In this document: positions 8,766 to 17,610 of the stretch, piece after piece
Numbering within the stretch: the stretch's first letter is position 1
Layout: every line of letters begins with the position of its first letter
DNA from: Oscillospiraceae bacterium
GTDB taxonomy: Bacteria; Bacillota; Clostridia; UBA1212; UBA1255
Assembly: GCA_015069185.1 (NCBI GenBank)
Contig: SVJB01000004.1
Span: 1 to 58,852 of the forward strand
DNA length: 58,852 nt
Direction: 5' to 3'
The notes under the pieces: generated by a model
Databases searched by the model: none
Seen by the model: the letters and a program-made list of their open reading frames with translations, nothing else
What the model was told of the DNA's origin: nothing
Position numbers and translations under genes: made by a program

Positions 8766-10484
8766 ATGTGTATGAGCGAAATTAATTTAAAGAAAATACC
8801 ATATGGTATTAGAAAAAGCGAAATACTAAATAATACGGAAGAAGATAAGAGAGTGCGCCGTTTTATGGCCCCTACACGTGTTTTATGGAAGACAGATAGT
8901 GACAAGGCATCTGTTGTCGGCGAGGATGCTTTGCTGAGATCTTGTGTTAAGCAAATTCACTTTAATCCTGATAAGGTTTGTACCTTGAGTTCTAATGGTG
9001 AGTCTGCCGGTATATTACTTGATTTTGGTGTTGAGTTCCATGGTTATGTGAAGCTTTACATCAGTTCTGTAAATCCGGAAAGAGTTAATTTGCGAATTCG
9101 TTTTGGTGAATCTGCCTCTGAGGCTATGTCTGATATTGGCGGTGAGAAGAATGCTACAAATGATCATATTAACAGAGATCAGGTTATTAATGTTGGTTTC
9201 CTTAGCATGCCGGAAATTGGACCTAGCGGTTTCAGATTTGTGAGAATTGACGTACTTGATCCAAACGCAGCCGTTAGCATTTATGGCGTGCAGGGTATTT
9301 TCACATATAGAGAGCTAGAATATAAGGGGTCATTTGAGAGTAATGATGAGCTCCTGAATACAATTTGGAATACAGCAGCATATACTGTTCATCTTAATAT
9401 GCAGGAATATGTTTGGGATGGTATTAAGAGGGATAGACTTGTTTGGATTGGTGATATACACCCTGAAACATCTACAATCCAGGCTGTTTTCGGTTATGAT
9501 GAGTCTGTTGAGAAAAGTCTTGAATTAGCAAGGAATGAGTGTCCTTTGCCGATATATATGGGTGGTATTTCAGCGTATTCATTATGGTGGATTATTGTTC
9601 AACACGATTGGTACTTACAAAATGGTAACAGAGCGTTTCTTGAAGCTCAAAGAAAATATCTAAAGGACTTACTGGTATTATTCTCAGGCTTTATAAGTGA
9701 TGATGGTGTTGAGATGCTACCGGAAAATAGATTTGTTGATTGGCCTACACAGGCAGATCCGGATGCAACACATGCAGGATTACAAGGAATCCTTAGCCTG
9801 GCAATGCAGAAAGGCAGCGTTCTTTGTCGTGAGCTTGGTGAAGATGATACTGCGGCTCTTTGTGATGAGGCAGTAAAGAAATTATCAAAACATATTCCTG
9901 AGACAACTAACAAACAAGCAGCCGCAATTCTTGCACTTGCCGGCATGCAGGATGCCAGGAAGATGTCAGAAGAGGTACTTAAGGTTGGTGGGGCAAAGGG
10001 ATTCTCTACTTTCTTTGGCTTCTATATGCTTTGCGCTATGGGTAAAGCAGGAGATGTTACTGACAGTCTTAATATTATCAGAGAATATTGGGGCGCTATG
10101 TTATCAAGAGGTGCTACAACATTCTGGGAGGACTTTAATTTGGACTGGCTTGAAGGTTCTAGCCGTATTGATGAGTTAGTTCCGGAAGGCGTTAAGGATC
10201 TTCATGGTGATTATGGCGCATATTGCTATCAGAAATTGCGTCATAGCCTCTGCCACGGTTGGTCATCAGGTCCTGCTGCCTTCATGGCACAGTATGTACT
10301 TGGTATCAAGCCCGTAGCTCCCGGATGCTCAAAGGTTACCATTAATCCTAATCTCGGTGATCTTGAATGGGTGCGTGGTACGTATCCAACACCAAAGGGT
10401 ATTATCAAAGTTGAATATACCAAGAAGGCTGACGGTACTATTGAGTCAAAGATTGAGTTGCCTGAGGGAGTAACCAGAGTATAA
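8766..10484 (+). CDS. GH78-like alpha-L-rhamnosidase (six-hairpin glycosidase)
   Basis: 572 residues from the ATG at 8766, preceded by GGGAGG; an upstream TTG at 8727 has no ribosome site and lies inside the promoter. An N-terminal beta-sandwich (to about residue 190) is followed by an (alpha/alpha)6 barrel. The family motif DGIKRDRLVWIGDIHPE is present, with candidate acid residues (E in this block and TFWEDFNLDWLEG later), and a C-terminal beta domain carries the typical HGWSSGPAAFMAQY and VTINPNLGDLEW segments. There is no signal peptide, so it should act in the cytoplasm on imported rhamnosyl or related glycosides. It is a single-gene unit with its own promoter and terminator hairpin. The exact sugar is uncertain. 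Confidence 0.8.
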   Translation: MCMSEINLKKIPYGIRKSEILNNTEEDKRVRRFMAPTRVLWKTDSDKASVVGEDALLRSCVKQIHFNPDKVCTLSSNGESAGILLDFGVEFHGYVKLYISSVNPERVNLRIRFGESASEAMSDIGGEKNATNDHINRDQVINVGFLSMPEIGPSGFRFVRIDVLDPNAAVSIYGVQGIFTYRELEYKGSFESNDELLNTIWNTAAYTVHLNMQEYVWDGIKRDRLVWIGDIHPETSTIQAVFGYDESVEKSLELARNECPLPIYMGGISAYSLWWIIVQHDWYLQNGNRAFLEAQRKYLKDLLVLFSGFISDDGVEMLPENRFVDWPTQADPDATHAGLQGILSLAMQKGSVLCRELGEDDTAALCDEAVKKLSKHIPETTNKQAAAILALAGMQDARKMSEEVLKVGGAKGFSTFFGFYMLCAMGKAGDVTDSLNIIREYWGAMLSRGATTFWEDFNLDWLEGSSRIDELVPEGVKDLHGDYGAYCYQKLRHSLCHGWSSGPAAFMAQYVLGIKPVAPGCSKVTINPNLGDLEWVRGTYPTPKGIIKVEYTKKADGTIESKIELPEGVTRV

Positions 10485-10507
10485 TAAGAATATAATATAT
10501 GATAACA

Positions 10508-10535
10508 GTAAACGCCGATGTTAATCGGCGTTTAC
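10508..10535. terminator. bidirectional terminator hairpin
   Basis: A perfect 12-bp stem (GTAAACGCCGAT and its complement) with a 4-base loop lies between the convergent glycosidase and AraC genes. The T-run is weak on both strands. Confidence 0.7.
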
Positions 10536-10550
10536 TACTTTCATAGAAAA

Positions 10551-11321
10551 TTATTTAGAACTATTAAACATGTTTTTGTATTCAATGGGACTGACTTTCA
10601 TACGCTTTCTAAAAAAAGTGCTAAAGTATTTATAGTTCTGAAAACCCGCTTTTTCCGCCACTTCGCTTATAGAATAATATCCGGATTGAAGCAAATAACA
10701 TGCTTTTTTTATTTTTTTATCAAGGATATCGTTGTGAGGTGAGATTCCGTATATTTCTTTATACAATTTTCTGAAGTACTCAGTACTTATATTACACATT
10801 TTTGCAAGCTCGTTTATACTAAGGTTGGGATCATTAAAATTTGTGTTTATATAATCCGTGGCTGGTTTTATCAGAAGTTGATTATATGAATATGCGAAAT
10901 TATTATTGTTGCGACAAAGCTCAAAAAGTAACATATGAAATATAGCTGTAACTTTGTGTTTGTATCCGGGAAGTTTTTCGTCCCATATATTATACATTTG
11001 CATAAAATAGTCCTGGATTAATAATGTTTTATTGTTATAAAAAATTTCCATTGGCGGTCCATAGATTGTATCTGTTTTCATATGTATTGCAATTAGTTCT
11101 TCATTCTTTGATATTCTGTGAAATTCTATTCCTGCCGGAATAAAAAGGACACTATTTTTATCTGCAAGAATTTTCTCACCATTATATGAGAAATTGGAAT
11201 GTCCGGAGATTCTGAAAGAAAGTGCTGACCAGAAACGTGGAGCACAATAGGCCTCGTCGCTTTTCCTGTCTGTCTTTAAAACATCTAATATTTCAAAGTT
11301 ATAACAATCAAGTAATCCCAT
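10551..11321 (-). CDS. AraC-family transcriptional regulator
   Basis: 256 residues. The N-terminal part is a cupin-like ligand-binding domain (about residues 20-100). The C-terminal 95 residues hold the double helix-turn-helix of the AraC/XylS family (LSINELAKMCNISTEYFRKL, then SISEVAEKAGFQNYKYFSTF and the signature FRKRMKVSPIEYK). GAGGT lies 9 bp before the ATG. It is divergent from the PTEKPAD surface protein and convergent with the GH78-like gene, so either may be its target. Ligand unknown; such regulators often respond to sugars. Confidence 0.9.
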   Translation of the reverse strand: MGLLDCYNFEILDVLKTDRKSDEAYCAPRFWSALSFRISGHSNFSYNGEKILADKNSVLFIPAGIEFHRISKNEELIAIHMKTDTIYGPPMEIFYNNKTLLIQDYFMQMYNIWDEKLPGYKHKVTAIFHMLLFELCRNNNNFAYSYNQLLIKPATDYINTNFNDPNLSINELAKMCNISTEYFRKLYKEIYGISPHNDILDKKIKKACYLLQSGYYSISEVAEKAGFQNYKYFSTFFRKRMKVSPIEYKNMFNSSK

Positions 11322-11373
11322 TAATAATACCTCATAATTTTATTTAACTGACTTTGTTTTGAAAAGCAAACCC

Positions 11374-11379
11374 ATTATA
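11374..11379 (-). promoter_or_regulatory. -10 element for the AraC gene
   Basis: TATAAT on the minus strand, about 50 bp upstream of the ATG. No convincing -35 element is seen. Confidence 0.35.
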
Positions 11380-11451
11380 CCACATAAATAGTTTTATTTC
11401 ATAATATATTTAGTAAAATAACAATATAATTTATTTTTAGGAGGGAAAGTA

Positions 11452-12591
11452 ATGAAAAGATTTTCTATATTTACACTTACGATTATTATGACAGTTGCTT
11501 GCCTTGCTACTGTAATATTTGCGTATGAAATGAATTTTGATATGTATTCCGCGGGTGATTCGTTTGCTGATGATGAAGATTGGACAACATCAGTTGCTAA
11601 ATCCGGAGGCGCATATGTTACAATTAAGAACGTAGATGATACTAATAATTGTGTTGAGTCATACCACACCAATTCATCATATTATAATGAAGAAATGGTA
11701 GAACCATATACATTTTCTCTGGATATCAGAGATACTGACGGTAAGGGTTGGGCAGGATGTTTTATCAGAACTTCTATTGAGTCAAATACAAAAGTACTTC
11801 GTCTGAATGAAAGTGATAGGAAACTTCCTTGGACAGAAAATGACCACTCTGCAATGGAAGCAGGTTCCGCTGTTGTTAACAGTAAAGTATCTGCAAGTTT
11901 AGTAGGTGCAGCAGGCATCGGTCTTCGTACTGTTCCAGGTAAGAATCATATTACCCTTTTCGTTAAAACATACGATTTGTCACGCCGTAGATCTATTAAT
12001 AATATTGTATACAATATTCCTGTTGAGAAAGATCTTAAAGCGGAATTTATTTCTGTTACATTCGAAGATGATAATGCAGGTTTAGTAAAAGTTAAGTTTG
12101 ATGATGCTTTAGTAGCTCAGGTAGAATATTCAAATCTGGGTTCTTATGAGGAAGAGCTTTACTTAGAAGGCGAATATTATAAGACTGCAGTAATCAAAGA
12201 TGCTGGCGGTAATGTTATTGCTCAGTCAGATTCTTCCATCATTTACAAAGATAGTGTACTTGTTCTCTTTACAAGAGGTGCAAAAATGCAGTTTGATAAC
12301 ATTTCAATCGGTGCCTATGAAATTCCATCTGCTCCGACAGAGAAGCCTGCAGATCCCACAGAGAAGCCTGCTGATCCTACAGAGAAACCTGCTGATCCCA
12401 CAGAGAAACCTGCTGATCCTACAGAGAAGCCTGCTGATCCCACAGAGAAACCTGCTGATCCTACAGAGAAGCCTGCTGATCCGGATCACAGTGAAACAGG
12501 TGATTTTGGCATAGTTGCTCTTGTTTTTGTCGCTATTTCAGCTGTTGCTATAATTTCATGTGTTCTTGTTAAAAAGAAGGCAAGAGTATAA
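11452..12591 (+). CDS. surface protein with PTEKPAD repeats and TG-type C-terminal anchor
   Basis: 379 residues. A signal peptide (residues 1-25) is followed by an extracellular beta-rich domain (about 25-290) and seven tandem copies of PTEKPAD (about 295-343). It ends in a sorting-like tail: SETGD, a hydrophobic helix and KKKARV. The extracellular domain shares scattered blocks with the proteins at 19680 and 21383 (an F-x-R segment, FVKTYD, YNIPV, EYYKTAVIKDAGGNVI), so the three are paralogues of one uncharacterised family. The repeats act as a wall-spanning stalk. GGAGGG precedes the ATG. No enzymatic motif is seen; a binding role is inferred. Confidence 0.75.
   Translation: MKRFSIFTLTIIMTVACLATVIFAYEMNFDMYSAGDSFADDEDWTTSVAKSGGAYVTIKNVDDTNNCVESYHTNSSYYNEEMVEPYTFSLDIRDTDGKGWAGCFIRTSIESNTKVLRLNESDRKLPWTENDHSAMEAGSAVVNSKVSASLVGAAGIGLRTVPGKNHITLFVKTYDLSRRRSINNIVYNIPVEKDLKAEFISVTFEDDNAGLVKVKFDDALVAQVEYSNLGSYEEELYLEGEYYKTAVIKDAGGNVIAQSDSSIIYKDSVLVLFTRGAKMQFDNISIGAYEIPSAPTEKPADPTEKPADPTEKPADPTEKPADPTEKPADPTEKPADPTEKPADPDHSETGDFGIVALVFVAISAVAIISCVLVKKKARV
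12334..12480 (+). repeat. seven 21-bp in-frame tandem repeats (PTEKPAD)
   Basis: Seven copies of a 21-bp unit starting CC(C/T/G)ACAGAGAA. Third-position differences mostly alternate between copies (CCC/CCT, AAG/AAA), which suggests expansion of a two-unit block. The copy number is likely to vary between strains. Confidence 0.9.
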
Positions 12592-12618
12592 TTTTCCGAT
12601 TAGGCAATATAAAAAATT

Positions 12619-12650
12619 AAAACGAGGAGAAAATATTCTCCTCGTTTTTT
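12619..12650. terminator. rho-independent terminator
   Basis: A stem AACGAGGAGA / TCTCCTCGTT followed by six T on the plus strand, after the surface-protein gene. A-runs on the other side let it also serve the convergent small heat-shock gene. Confidence 0.85.
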
Positions 12651-12681
12651 GATAAAAATTATTTAAATAAGTTGTAGACTT

Positions 12682-13140
12682 TTATTCAATCTCTAACTGC
12701 TTTGCTGTCGGTACTACTTCGTCTTTTTTAGGTAGATCAAGCTTAAGAACGCCATTATCGTATTTCGCTTTAATTCTGTCAGTGTCAACTCCAGTCATGT
12801 CAAACTGTCTTGAAAAGGAGCCATAAGATCGCTCTATTCTGACTAATTTATCATTTTTATCTTTTTCTTCTGATTTTGAATGACGAATAGCCTGTATTGT
12901 CAGTATTCCATCTTTAAGTTCCAGATGGATATCTTTCTTGTCAAGACCTGGAAGATCCGCTTCAAGCAAATAATGATCACCTTCATCTGTAATATCAGTT
13001 CTGAAAGCATATAGATCAGAAGATCCTATATAATTCATAAACGGTCGACCAAAGAAAGTTCTCTCAAGCTCCTCCATTTCACGAAAAGGGTTATAACTAT
13101 TAATGTGACTGCTGTTGTTCCTGCGTGTGAGTTCAAACAT
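12682..13140 (-). CDS. small heat-shock protein, Hsp20/alpha-crystallin family
   Basis: 152 residues. The alpha-crystallin domain spans about residues 45-135, with the family landmarks LLEADLPGLDKKDIHLEL and YGSFSRQFDM and the GVLKLDLPK motif near the end. The N-terminus (NPFREMEELERTFFG) matches the usual short helical arm. It is an ATP-independent holdase that binds unfolding proteins in the cytoplasm. AGGAGG-like sequence (GGAGGAA) precedes the ATG. No CIRCE or other heat-shock operator was seen upstream. Confidence 0.93.
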   Translation of the reverse strand: MFELTRRNNSSHINSYNPFREMEELERTFFGRPFMNYIGSSDLYAFRTDITDEGDHYLLEADLPGLDKKDIHLELKDGILTIQAIRHSKSEEKDKNDKLVRIERSYGSFSRQFDMTGVDTDRIKAKYDNGVLKLDLPKKDEVVPTAKQLEIE

Positions 13141-13248
13141 AACAATTCCTCCAAATGAATTATTTGTTATATATTATGTGAAAAATTGATAATATTATCC
13201 TTTTGAAGTTGTTGTACATAGAATATAATAGAAAGGGATGATAATTTA

Positions 13249-13998
13249 ATGAATAAGACGACTAGAGGTCTGGTTGAGTATGCGCTGGCGCAGCTAGGTA
13301 AACCATATTGGTATGGGACGTATGGCCAGATAGGAACAGAGGAATTATACGAGGCAAAGAAAAAACAATATCCTAATTATTATAAAGCAACAGATTTTTC
13401 ACAACAGTTTGGACAGCGTGTTCATGATTGCAGTGGTCTGATAGATGGGTATCTGATGAGTGATACTCCGGTTAGTATACCTGTTTATAAAAAAGAATAT
13501 GATTATAGTGCAAATGGGCTACAGAAGGCATGTATAGAAAAAGGAGATATCAGTACAATACCGGATGATCCCGGCGTTTGTGTTTTTTATAACGGCCACG
13601 TCGGAGTGTATATAGGTGATGGATTCGTTATTGAGGCAAGAGGACATAAATATGGTGTAGAAATGCATAAAATATCAGTTCGACCGTGGAAAACATGGGG
13701 ATATCATCCACTCATCACAAAGCAAGCATCCACGCAGGATGACGCCCAAACCGTTAAAATGATAAAAATCGATATGCCGGTTCTGAAAAAGGGTATGAAA
13801 AATATTGGCTCAATCATAACACTTCAAAGACTTCTTATATCATTAGGCTATAAAGGAAAAAACAACCAAATTTTAGAACTGGACGGTAGTTTTGGTGGAA
13901 ATACAGATTATGCTTTGCGTAATTTTCAACAGAACAAAGGTCTGGTGGTAGATGGATCAGTAGGAAAAGCCACATGGTCTGCTCTGCTGAGCGAATAA
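13249..13998 (+). CDS. NlpC/P60-type cell-wall hydrolase with C-terminal peptidoglycan-binding domain
   Basis: 249 residues. The N-terminal cysteine-peptidase domain has the nucleophile C61 in HDCSGL and a histidine block (NGHVGVYIGDGFVIEA). Residues about 180-248 form a peptidoglycan-binding domain 1 (LQRLLISLGY ... LDGSFGGNT ... ALRNFQQNKGLVVDG). No signal peptide is present and the opening MNKTTRGLVEYALAQLGKPYWYG is typical of phage endolysins and related domesticated genes, which need a holin or lysis for release. No phage genes lie nearby. A possible promoter (TTTTGA-17-TATAAT at 13201-13229) precedes it. Confidence 0.8.
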   Translation: MNKTTRGLVEYALAQLGKPYWYGTYGQIGTEELYEAKKKQYPNYYKATDFSQQFGQRVHDCSGLIDGYLMSDTPVSIPVYKKEYDYSANGLQKACIEKGDISTIPDDPGVCVFYNGHVGVYIGDGFVIEARGHKYGVEMHKISVRPWKTWGYHPLITKQASTQDDAQTVKMIKIDMPVLKKGMKNIGSIITLQRLLISLGYKGKNNQILELDGSFGGNTDYALRNFQQNKGLVVDGSVGKATWSALLSE

Positions 13999-14082
13999 AT
14001 AATGCTGACAATGAGCGACTTGTAAAATAAAGCAAATCGTGATATGCTCCGTAAGGTAATTATCCGAAAGGAGACAAGTTTT

Positions 14083-14811
14083 GTGAAAATTCTTATAGTA
14101 CGCCACGGGGATCCCGATTATTCTATAGATGGATTAACAGAAAAAGGAAAGAAAGAAGCAGAGTTTCTTTCTGAAAAATTGTGCAAAGAAAATATTACAG
14201 CACTCTACTGCTCTACAATGGGACGTGCTCGTCTTACTGCTCAGCCAACATTAGAGAAAACAAATACGACGGCAGAATATTGTGAATGGTTGCAAGAGTT
14301 CTTAAAGCCCAGAATCAAGCTCCCTTATCGTGACAGAGCGGATTATTGCTGGGATATTTTACCGGAATGTCTGGAAAAATATCCTGAGATATATTCAAAT
14401 ACAGAGTGGGTTAATGTGGATTTTATAAAAGAATCTGATGTACCTGATGAGTATAAGCGCGTATGTGATGAGTTTGATAAAGTCCTGGCAAAACATGGAT
14501 ATGTAAGGAGTGGTCTTAATTATCATGCGATCACGCCTAATCATGACACACTTGTATTCGTATGTCATTTTGGATTGGCAACTGTGCTCATATCACATTT
14601 GATTAATTGTTCTCCTTACTCAATCTGGCAGAATACTTGCTTGCTGCCAACATCAGTATCTACCTTATACACAGAAGAAAGACGCAGAGGTATAGCTGCT
14701 TTCCGATGTACAGGCTTTGGTGATGTGTCGCATCTATATGCACATGGAGAAGAACCGGCATTCGCGGGACGTTTTTGCGAATGTTTCACAGATGGCACCA
14801 GACATGACTGA
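14083..14811 (+). CDS. histidine phosphatase superfamily (phosphoglycerate-mutase-like) protein
   Basis: 242 residues from the GTG at 14083, which has AAAGGAG 8 bp upstream; an in-frame ATG at 14044 lacks a site and would add an unrelated tail. The RHG motif with the phospho-accepting histidine is at residues 7-9 (VRHGDPDYS), followed by the second catalytic arginine block (STMGRARLTAQP) and the later histidine (VCHFGLATVL). Cytosolic phosphatase; the substrate is unknown. Confidence 0.82.
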   Translation: MKILIVRHGDPDYSIDGLTEKGKKEAEFLSEKLCKENITALYCSTMGRARLTAQPTLEKTNTTAEYCEWLQEFLKPRIKLPYRDRADYCWDILPECLEKYPEIYSNTEWVNVDFIKESDVPDEYKRVCDEFDKVLAKHGYVRSGLNYHAITPNHDTLVFVCHFGLATVLISHLINCSPYSIWQNTCLLPTSVSTLYTEERRRGIAAFRCTGFGDVSHLYAHGEEPAFAGRFCECFTDGTRHD

Positions 14812-14846
14812 TATATAAATTTATGGTTAGTCTAAAAATTTGTAAT

Positions 14847-14876
14847 TTGACACTTTACCAGAATAATCAATATAAT
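14847..14876 (+). promoter_or_regulatory. promoter for the phosphodiesterase-sulfatase operon
   Basis: TTGACA (14847-14852), an 18-bp spacer and TATAAT (14871-14876), 38 bp upstream of the first gene. Confidence 0.7.
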
Positions 14877-14913
14877 TGCTGATGAATGAAATTAACGTTA
14901 GGAGCGGTTGGAT

Positions 14914-16194
14914 GTGAAGATAAAGAGAATTATTATGATTCTTGTGATAGTTTTGATGTTTTCACAGGTGGCATGTGGTACTGAATCTAATAATCCGGAC
15001 ACTACAAGCAGGCCGGATATAAAGCAATATGATGAATACATACTTGTTTACCCGGATAACGCCCAAAAGTATGTTAAGATGGCAGTAGACGAGATGGAGC
15101 TGTTCTTCCTGACACAATTCCAAAATGTAAAGAAAAATACGGTATCAAGATACCAACCACAAGAAAATGCTTTGGTTATATTCGTTGGTGTTTCATCTGT
15201 TGACGGCGGATATAGTGTAAATTATAAGGATAATACGGTTAACATTCAAGGCGCCGATGCTGATCTGGTTTATCTGGCAACATCACGTTTGATAAATGAG
15301 TATTTTGCAGGTAGTGCCAGCAATATTACCGTAGAAAACATACAAAAATTAAACATATCACAAGTTGGTATAGATAGAAGCGCTTATATACAAGACATAA
15401 GCTTATTTGAACCTGTGTGGCAATATCAATGGACTCCACCTGAATGGATGCTTGATTTTACAGAAAAGACAAGTTCGTATACAGTGTCCGGCCGCATGAT
15501 GTGTGTGGCTCATAGAGGCGGCATACAGTTTTATCCTGAAAACTCTATAGAAGCAATTATAAGCTCTATTAAAATGGGTTGTGATATTATTGAGATTGAC
15601 GTAGAGATGACAAGTGACGGCAGGCTTGTGTTACTTCACGGCGATCTGGATGTGTGCACTGACTGGGCTCTAAAGAAAGGTAAGAACGGTCTACCCAAAA
15701 GTAATAAGGTCATTGCATGGACATATGAAGAGCTGCAGCAACTGAATTTGCGTTTCAATTACGGTCAATATACGTCAGCAGAAGGAGTTGTCACGTCTTA
15801 TAAGATTCCTGCGTTAGATGAAGTAATGACTGTATGTAAAGACCGTATATTCGTTAACATTGATAAGCTTGATTGTGTCAGATATTGGGACGAGGTTTAC
15901 GCCGTGCTCAAAGCAACAGGTACTACTCAAAACTATCTGTTTGGCAAGAGCTTTAAGGATAAAGAGGTAAGCCTTACTTCATACTATCAGCAGATGAGGG
16001 CAGATGGACTTCCTGTTTCAATGAACTATTATGCACGCTGGCACGTTGGCAACTTAGAAGAGGATCTTACTCTTGTTCCGGGAACAAAATTAGAACAATT
16101 TTTCACAAAATACAATAATAAAGGTAACAATTTCCTTACTGACCATCCGTTTGAATGTGTGCAGTGGATTAGTAAACAATATACAGAGGGGTAA
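14914..16194 (+). CDS. lipoprotein with glycerophosphodiester phosphodiesterase (GDPD) domain
   Basis: 426 residues from the GTG at 14914, chosen over the TTG at 14908 because GGAG then sits at a normal distance. The signal peptide ends in a lipobox (SQVAC), so the protein is tethered outside the membrane. Residues about 35-145 resemble the non-catalytic N-terminal domain found before some glycosidases (GYSVNYKDNTVNIQG). Residues about 185-420 are a GDPD barrel: AHRGG and PENS, the E-x-D pair in EIDVEMTSDG, and the general acid-base histidine in LLHGD. It should split glycerophosphodiesters such as teichoic-acid or lipid-derived material. Two bp separate it from the sulfatase. Confidence 0.82.
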   Translation: MKIKRIIMILVIVLMFSQVACGTESNNPDTTSRPDIKQYDEYILVYPDNAQKYVKMAVDEMELFFLTQFQNVKKNTVSRYQPQENALVIFVGVSSVDGGYSVNYKDNTVNIQGADADLVYLATSRLINEYFAGSASNITVENIQKLNISQVGIDRSAYIQDISLFEPVWQYQWTPPEWMLDFTEKTSSYTVSGRMMCVAHRGGIQFYPENSIEAIISSIKMGCDIIEIDVEMTSDGRLVLLHGDLDVCTDWALKKGKNGLPKSNKVIAWTYEELQQLNLRFNYGQYTSAEGVVTSYKIPALDEVMTVCKDRIFVNIDKLDCVRYWDEVYAVLKATGTTQNYLFGKSFKDKEVSLTSYYQQMRADGLPVSMNYYARWHVGNLEEDLTLVPGTKLEQFFTKYNNKGNNFLTDHPFECVQWISKQYTEG

Positions 16195-16196
16195 AA

Positions 16197-17600
16197 ATGG
16201 ATACAAATAATAACATACTGCTTATTGTAGCAGACGAATTTCGTTATGACTGTCAGGGCTTTGCAGGTAGGGCACCGGTTATAACACCTAATATAGATGA
16301 GCTGGCAGAGAAAGGTACATTTTTTGAGAATGCTTATACATCTATTCCTACATGCTGTCCGGCGCGACAAAGTTTCTATGCTTGTAAGAGAAGCGAAAGC
16401 TTTGGTGCTTATTGGAATTATGATATCACGATGCCAATCGGAGGATTGCCGGTAGATGAATACTCTTTTATGAGAGATTTTCAGGCTGCAGGCTACAACA
16501 CTATACATGTGGGACGGTCAGAACTAAGCCCTACACATGATTCGACAGAATACGGGTATAGTCGTCACAGAAATACCTCTACAGAGTATGCGAAGCTGTG
16601 TGCATCTAAGGATATTGCTCCACCTAAAGGAATAAATATATGGGAAGGTTGGACGGAAAACGGCGAACTAACAGACACGCCTGCAGGACATACAGCTGCA
16701 TGCGTTATAGAAGAACTCAGGGGGGCAAGCTTGCAGGAAGCGCCGTTTTTTATGACTGTATGCTTTACCAGTCCTCATCCACCGTATCACCCTCATCAGA
16801 AGTTTTATGAAATGTATGATAAGTCTGTAAAATGGGGAGGGTTTGATGATACTCTGGCGGATAAGCCGTATATCCAGCGTCAGCAGGTACGAAATTGGAA
16901 TAATGAAAGCCGTACTTGGGATGATTGGGAGCCCATTGTCAGGAAGTATTATGCTCAGATTACAGAGCTTGACTATCATATTGGTAAGATTATAGATACA
17001 CTCAAAGACCAGGGAAAATATGAAAACACTACGATTATTTTCACCGCGGATCACGGTGATATGTGTGGCAATCATAAGATGTTTGATAAACATTATGTAC
17101 TTTATGAGGATGTTATTCATGTACCGCTGATTATCAAACCAGCGCAAGGCTTGTGTGAACACCGGGTAGGTCGCACACGTGAATATACCATGCATAATCT
17201 GGATCTGGGTCCTACACTTATGGAGCTCCATGGTATCAGGCCTAGTGGCAGGGGACTTCATGGTATTAGCTTTACAGGTGTGTTGTCTGGCGGCAGATCT
17301 GCAAGAAATGAAGCAGTTTCTACATTGAATGGTGCTCAGTTTGGACTCTTCACACAAAGATGTATCAAAACAGATCGGTGGAAATATATCTGGAATCCTA
17401 CAGATACAGATGAGCTGTATGATTTGACGGTAGATCCGTGGGAGGTAGATAACCGCATAAATGATCCTGAGTGTAGAGATTCTGTGGCTTTCCTACGCAA
17501 ACAGTTATTGGAAATATTATGTCGTGAGGGCGATCCTTTCTGTGTTATTGGCAGAGGTTGGGCAGCAAGGAAACATTTGGAAGAAAATCGCAAGATTTAG
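16197..17600 (+). CDS. sulfatase (formylglycine-dependent arylsulfatase family)
   Basis: 467 residues. The N-terminal metal-binding segment (LLIVADEFRYDCQG) is present. The sulfatase signature C-x-P-x-R is seen at residues 53-57 (CCPARQS), with C53 the residue converted to formylglycine. TADHGDMCGNH carries the second metal-binding Asp-His pair. There is no signal peptide, so it acts in the cytoplasm on an imported sulfate ester. A cysteine-type sulfatase in an anaerobe needs a radical-SAM maturase, and one is encoded at 23171-24244. Part of one operon with the upstream GDPD lipoprotein. Some family members are phosphonate or phosphodiester hydrolases, which remains an alternative. Confidence 0.87.
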   Translation: MDTNNNILLIVADEFRYDCQGFAGRAPVITPNIDELAEKGTFFENAYTSIPTCCPARQSFYACKRSESFGAYWNYDITMPIGGLPVDEYSFMRDFQAAGYNTIHVGRSELSPTHDSTEYGYSRHRNTSTEYAKLCASKDIAPPKGINIWEGWTENGELTDTPAGHTAACVIEELRGASLQEAPFFMTVCFTSPHPPYHPHQKFYEMYDKSVKWGGFDDTLADKPYIQRQQVRNWNNESRTWDDWEPIVRKYYAQITELDYHIGKIIDTLKDQGKYENTTIIFTADHGDMCGNHKMFDKHYVLYEDVIHVPLIIKPAQGLCEHRVGRTREYTMHNLDLGPTLMELHGIRPSGRGLHGISFTGVLSGGRSARNEAVSTLNGAQFGLFTQRCIKTDRWKYIWNPTDTDELYDLTVDPWEVDNRINDPECRDSVAFLRKQLLEILCREGDPFCVIGRGWAARKHLEENRKI

Positions 17601-17610
17601 GAGGCAAGAG

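Noticed and set aside
12304-12514. Long open frames on both strands across the PTEKPAD repeats
   Set aside because: They are side effects of a 21-bp repeat, whose length is a multiple of three, so any frame free of stops stays open. Compositions are extreme (R/I/S/L or Q/R/N/L rich) and no start site is present.
13141-13248. CIRCE heat-shock operator upstream of the hsp20 gene
   Set aside because: No TTAGCACTC-N9-GAGTGCTAA-like inverted repeat is present.
16197-17600. Alternative call of phosphonate monoester hydrolase or other alkaline-phosphatase-fold enzyme
   Set aside because: The C-x-P-x-R motif and a linked anSME favour a sulfatase, although promiscuity cannot be excluded.
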